DNA of 7,303 nt from Deltaproteobacteria bacterium (GTDB lineage Bacteria > Desulfobacterota > GWC2-55-46), in NCBI GenBank assembly GCA_016234955.1, contig JACRNN010000008.1, positions 1-7,303 on the forward strand. The letters run 5' to 3'. The position numbers and the translations under genes are program-made. Position 1 is the stretch's first letter; each line of letters begins with the position of its first letter. The notes beneath the pieces were generated by a model. It searched no databases. It saw only the letters and a program-made list of their open reading frames with translations, and was not told the origin of the DNA. Shown here in pieces: positions 4,843 through 7,303 of the stretch.

Positions 4843-6456
4843 ATGCCTGTGGACCCATCAAACTACAGTAACATACTAATTGAACTGGCCAAGGCTGTCA
4901 AGATGCATAATTTCTACCCCGACGGCCATCCTAACCTCAACTCCGTCCTGGAGAAGTGTTTCCTCATCTTTAAAAAGCAGCTTGAGACTCAGAAAGAGCT
5001 CAAGTGGAAGATAGACCAGAAGGGGTTTTACGACAACAAGACCCCCATAGGCCAGGGCAACCCGGAGATAGCCGGGCTTGCCAAGAAACTCTTTTTCAGG
5101 CGCGTAAACGAGATAACCCTGACGCGGATGTTGACCCCATCGGACATAAGGGCACTGCTCTCCGTCTTCACGGTGGAGCCCGAGGGGATAGAGGCCCTGG
5201 GCGGGCCCGAGGTCTTCTTCGCCGAACGCGGGGCCGAGGGGATACTCGTCAACGCGCTATCGTATGAGGAGTTGAAAAGGCTTCAAAGGGAGATAGAGGC
5301 CAAAAAAGAGAAGGAGCGGATGGAGCTCGCCAAAAAGGAGGCGGAGCGCCAGGCCGCCGAAGCGGCCGAGCAGGCCGCGAAGGAGAGCGCGGAGCAGGAG
5401 CCGCCCCCCCCTGTCCCGGCCGGCAAAGAGACCAGGGACGAGGTCCTCGAAGAGCTCCTGAGGCGGATAGCCAAGGAGACCGACCCGATAAGGTACAAGG
5501 ACCTGAGCGTGCGCATCCGCGAGAAGATAAGCCCGCTTGTGGTATCCAAAGAGCTCGACAAGGTCCTTGACGTTATGACGCTCTTCCTCAAGGACTCCTC
5601 CGGCTTGTCGCGCCTGCCGGAGAGCGTGAAGAACATCGCTTCCGAATCTCTGGAATCCATCTTCGACTCGGACATCGTACAGTACGTCATAAACCTGATA
5701 TCGTCCAGGGACAACACCAGACAGCTCGACGCCCTGCAGAAGCTCCTGCTCAAGGCCGGCGAGCCGGCCATAGAGCCGCTCCTCGACGCCCTGATAGACT
5801 CGCCGGAGGTGTCGTTGAGGCGGATGCACTATGACACCCTCCTCCTCTTCGGCAACGTCATAAGGCCCTACGCTCAGAAGCGGATGGTCGGGACGCCCTG
5901 GTACGCCATAAGGCAGATGGTCGCGCTCCTGGGCGACCTCGGGGACCCTGCCTCCATAGACGCGCTTGAAGAGGCCTACGGCAACGATGACATGAGGATA
6001 AAGAAAGAGGTGTTGAAGAGCGTCGTGAGGATACAGTCGCCGAGGTCCACGGAACTTCTCATAAAGGCCCTCGCGGAGCAGGACCAGGGCCTTGTAAGCC
6101 AGGCGATAATCTCGCTCGGGGTGCTTAAGGCCCCATCGGCCATAGACGTCCTCGGGGAAATAGCCACAAAGAACGACAGCTACGAGTCCAGGAAAGAGGC
6201 GGTCAAGTCCCTCGGCATCATAGGCGACGAACGCGGCGTCCCGTACCTGACAAAGGTCCTCTTCAAGAAGGTCTGGTTCGGCAAAAAGACCAACAACGAG
6301 GTCCGTTCCCTCGCGGCCTCGTCCCTCGGCCTCATAGGCGGGGAGGAGGCCCTTAGCGCCATAGAGAAGACGAGCAAGGACGCCGAAGGGGACCTCTATA
6401 ATACCTGCCGGAGAATACTTGAAGGAAGAGAGAACTCCATTGGACAGAACAGATAA
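4843..6456 (+). CDS. HEAT-repeat protein with N-terminal YPxxHP domain
   Basis: This is a soluble 537-residue protein with no signal peptide or membrane segment. An N-terminal alpha/beta domain (about 8-140) begins ILIELAKAVKMHNFYPDGHP and ends GGPEVFFAERGAEGILVNAL; it resembles the N-terminus of the next gene's product. A highly charged Glu/Lys/Ala helix, probably coiled coil (141-184), and a PPPP hinge (187-190) follow. A helical segment (195-285) leads into five to seven HEAT/PBS-lyase-like repeats (about 290-525), with units such as AIRQMVALLGDLGDPASIDALEEAY and EAVKSLGIIGDERGVPYLTKVL. HEAT arrays bind proteins, so a scaffold or partner for the HD-GYP protein is plausible; no catalytic site is visible. 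ATG 4843 is preferred over the in-frame GTG 4762 because the extra 27 residues are Arg-rich, unlike a domain start, and overlap the structured leader. The 3' end overlaps the next gene by 17 bases. Confidence 0.8.
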   Translation: MPVDPSNYSNILIELAKAVKMHNFYPDGHPNLNSVLEKCFLIFKKQLETQKELKWKIDQKGFYDNKTPIGQGNPEIAGLAKKLFFRRVNEITLTRMLTPSDIRALLSVFTVEPEGIEALGGPEVFFAERGAEGILVNALSYEELKRLQREIEAKKEKERMELAKKEAERQAAEAAEQAAKESAEQEPPPPVPAGKETRDEVLEELLRRIAKETDPIRYKDLSVRIREKISPLVVSKELDKVLDVMTLFLKDSSGLSRLPESVKNIASESLESIFDSDIVQYVINLISSRDNTRQLDALQKLLLKAGEPAIEPLLDALIDSPEVSLRRMHYDTLLLFGNVIRPYAQKRMVGTPWYAIRQMVALLGDLGDPASIDALEEAYGNDDMRIKKEVLKSVVRIQSPRSTELLIKALAEQDQGLVSQAIISLGVLKAPSAIDVLGEIATKNDSYESRKEAVKSLGIIGDERGVPYLTKVLFKKVWFGKKTNNEVRSLAASSLGLIGGEEALSAIEKTSKDAEGDLYNTCRRILEGRENSIGQNR

Positions 6457-7303
6457 CAGAGACGCCATACTCAAGAGCCTGAACGCGGCCATCAAGAGCA
6501 GGAGGCTCTACCCCCCGGCCCACCCGGCCATCGTGTCCCCGGTGAAGAAGGGGCACGAGCTCATTACGGATTCCCTCAAGGAAAAAGAGACTATCGTCAT
6601 AGCCGTCATAAACGAGGCCCTCGTATTCGAGGACGGCCCGGTGCCGGACGGCGACAGGCTCTACCCCGACCTGGTCCAGAACATGACGGACAAGAAGATC
6701 GAGGCCGTCGTCATCGAGAGGGGGATTTCCGAAAACGAGCTTTCGGGCGCCATAGAAATACTCTCCGGCAAGGAGCTTGCGGGCACAGAGGTCCAGCAGG
6801 AGCTTCAATCCAGGGGCATAAGCCGCTTCAGCGTCAGGTCCGTATCCTCCAAAAGGAACGCGCTCGAGATATACAACAACGCCGTGGTGGTCGTGCAGAA
6901 CGTAATGAACGAGATACGGATGGGCAAGATCCCGGGGAGCGAGGCGGTAAACAACATCGTCAACGAGATAACCGACAAGGTGCTGACCGACCCCAACGCC
7001 ATCATCGGCCTTGCCATGATCAAGAGCTATGACAACTACCTCTACAACCATTCGGTCAACGTATCGGTAATCTCCATAGCCATAGCCAGGGCCATGGACT
7101 TGAGCGACACCGACCTCCACGCCGTAGGGGTCGGGGCGCTCCTGCACGACATCGGAAAGACCGGCGTCTCCGAGCAGATAATAAGAAAGCCCGGGGGCTT
7201 GAGCTCCGAAGAGTGGGAGAAGATAAAGGAGCACCCCCTGCTCGGCTCCAGGATAATAAAGAGCATGGAGGGGATAGACGAGACGATCGGCAGGCTCATC
7301 TAC
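6440..7303 (+). CDS. HD-GYP-type phosphohydrolase, N-terminal part (cut by window edge)
   Basis: The first 288 codons are present and the gene runs off the right edge. Residues about 8-136 form a domain beginning AILKSLNAAIKSRRLYPPAHP that parallels the start of the HEAT protein. The HD domain starts near residue 140: His204 in YNHSVNVSV, the metal-binding His236-Asp237 with Lys240 in GALLHDIGKTGVS, then IIRKPGGLSSEEWEKIKEHPLLGSRII with His265. This spacing and the 'KPGxLxxxEWxxIKxHPxxG' string are typical of HD-GYP proteins, which mostly hydrolyse cyclic-di-GMP; the HHExxDGxGYP block needed for proof would follow just beyond the edge. No ATG fits; TTG 6440 is chosen, with a purine-rich AGGAAGAGAG just upstream (6423-6432) and a 17-base overlap with the HEAT gene that implies translational coupling. 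Another TTG at 6419 is possible. An inactive or differently specific HD protein cannot be excluded. Confidence 0.85.
   Translation, partial: MDRTDNRDAILKSLNAAIKSRRLYPPAHPAIVSPVKKGHELITDSLKEKETIVIAVINEALVFEDGPVPDGDRLYPDLVQNMTDKKIEAVVIERGISENELSGAIEILSGKELAGTEVQQELQSRGISRFSVRSVSSKRNALEIYNNAVVVVQNVMNEIRMGKIPGSEAVNNIVNEITDKVLTDPNAIIGLAMIKSYDNYLYNHSVNVSVISIAIARAMDLSDTDLHAVGVGALLHDIGKTGVSEQIIRKPGGLSSEEWEKIKEHPLLGSRIIKSMEGIDETIGRLIY

Noticed and set aside
5257..6495. Long minus-strand open frame (412 codons) opposite the HEAT gene
   Set aside because: It is the antisense shadow of a GC-rich gene. The plus-strand frame shows HEAT periodicity and coupling to the next gene, while the antisense product is a Leu/Gly/Arg-rich string with no domain.
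6353..7234. Minus-strand open frame (293 codons) opposite the HD-GYP gene
   Set aside because: The plus-strand frame carries the clear HDIGK and KPGxLxxxEW motifs; the antisense product shows only biased composition.

Overview
The window is bacterial and GC-rich. It uses AGG for arginine and ATA for isoleucine heavily. It also carries the dispersed palindromic repeat families (GTCATTCTGAG.., CGTCATTGCGAG.., CCCCGCAGCAAGC..) that recur in environmental genomes of Desulfobacterota, Nitrospirota and their relatives. That lineage is an inference from style and gene content; there is no rRNA or other decisive marker. No CRISPR array, tRNA, transposase or phage gene was found.

Layout: five genes read leftward and two read rightward from one divergent promoter region near 4660-4842, if the partial genes at both edges are counted within the following list. 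Leftward, in transcription order, are radA (4658-3300), a repeat-filled gap (3299-2913), an exported TPR protein with a PgaB C-terminal-like glycoside hydrolase domain (2912-1323), a Crp/Fnr-family regulator with a cysteine-rich N-terminus (1244-531), a short gap with hairpin repeats, and the first 108 codons of a membrane sensor histidine kinase (324-1, cut by the window edge). So the complete count is four leftward genes and two rightward genes. Rightward are a 537-residue protein with an N-terminal domain, a charged linker and HEAT-type repeats (4843-6456), and an overlapping HD-GYP-type phosphohydrolase gene (from TTG 6440, cut by the right edge).

How the genes may work together: radA is a housekeeping recombination/repair gene. 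The two rightward genes are translationally linked, and their N-terminal domains look paralogous (both carry an IxxLxxAxK..YPxxHP signature). This suggests one signalling unit in which a shared sensing or docking domain is joined to a HEAT scaffold in one protein and to an HD-GYP domain (typically a cyclic-di-GMP phosphodiesterase) in the other. On the other side of radA, an envelope hydrolase of the exopolysaccharide type lies next to a possible redox-sensing Fnr-like regulator and a sensor kinase. A surface-polysaccharide or biofilm theme linking both sides is attractive but is only inference.

The most unusual items are the paired HEAT/HD-GYP proteins with a common N-terminal domain, their structured leader with competing hairpins, the TPR-hydrolase fusion lacking a deacetylase domain, the non-canonical cysteine pattern of the Fnr-like regulator, and a nested repeat in which one dispersed palindrome family appears to have landed inside another.
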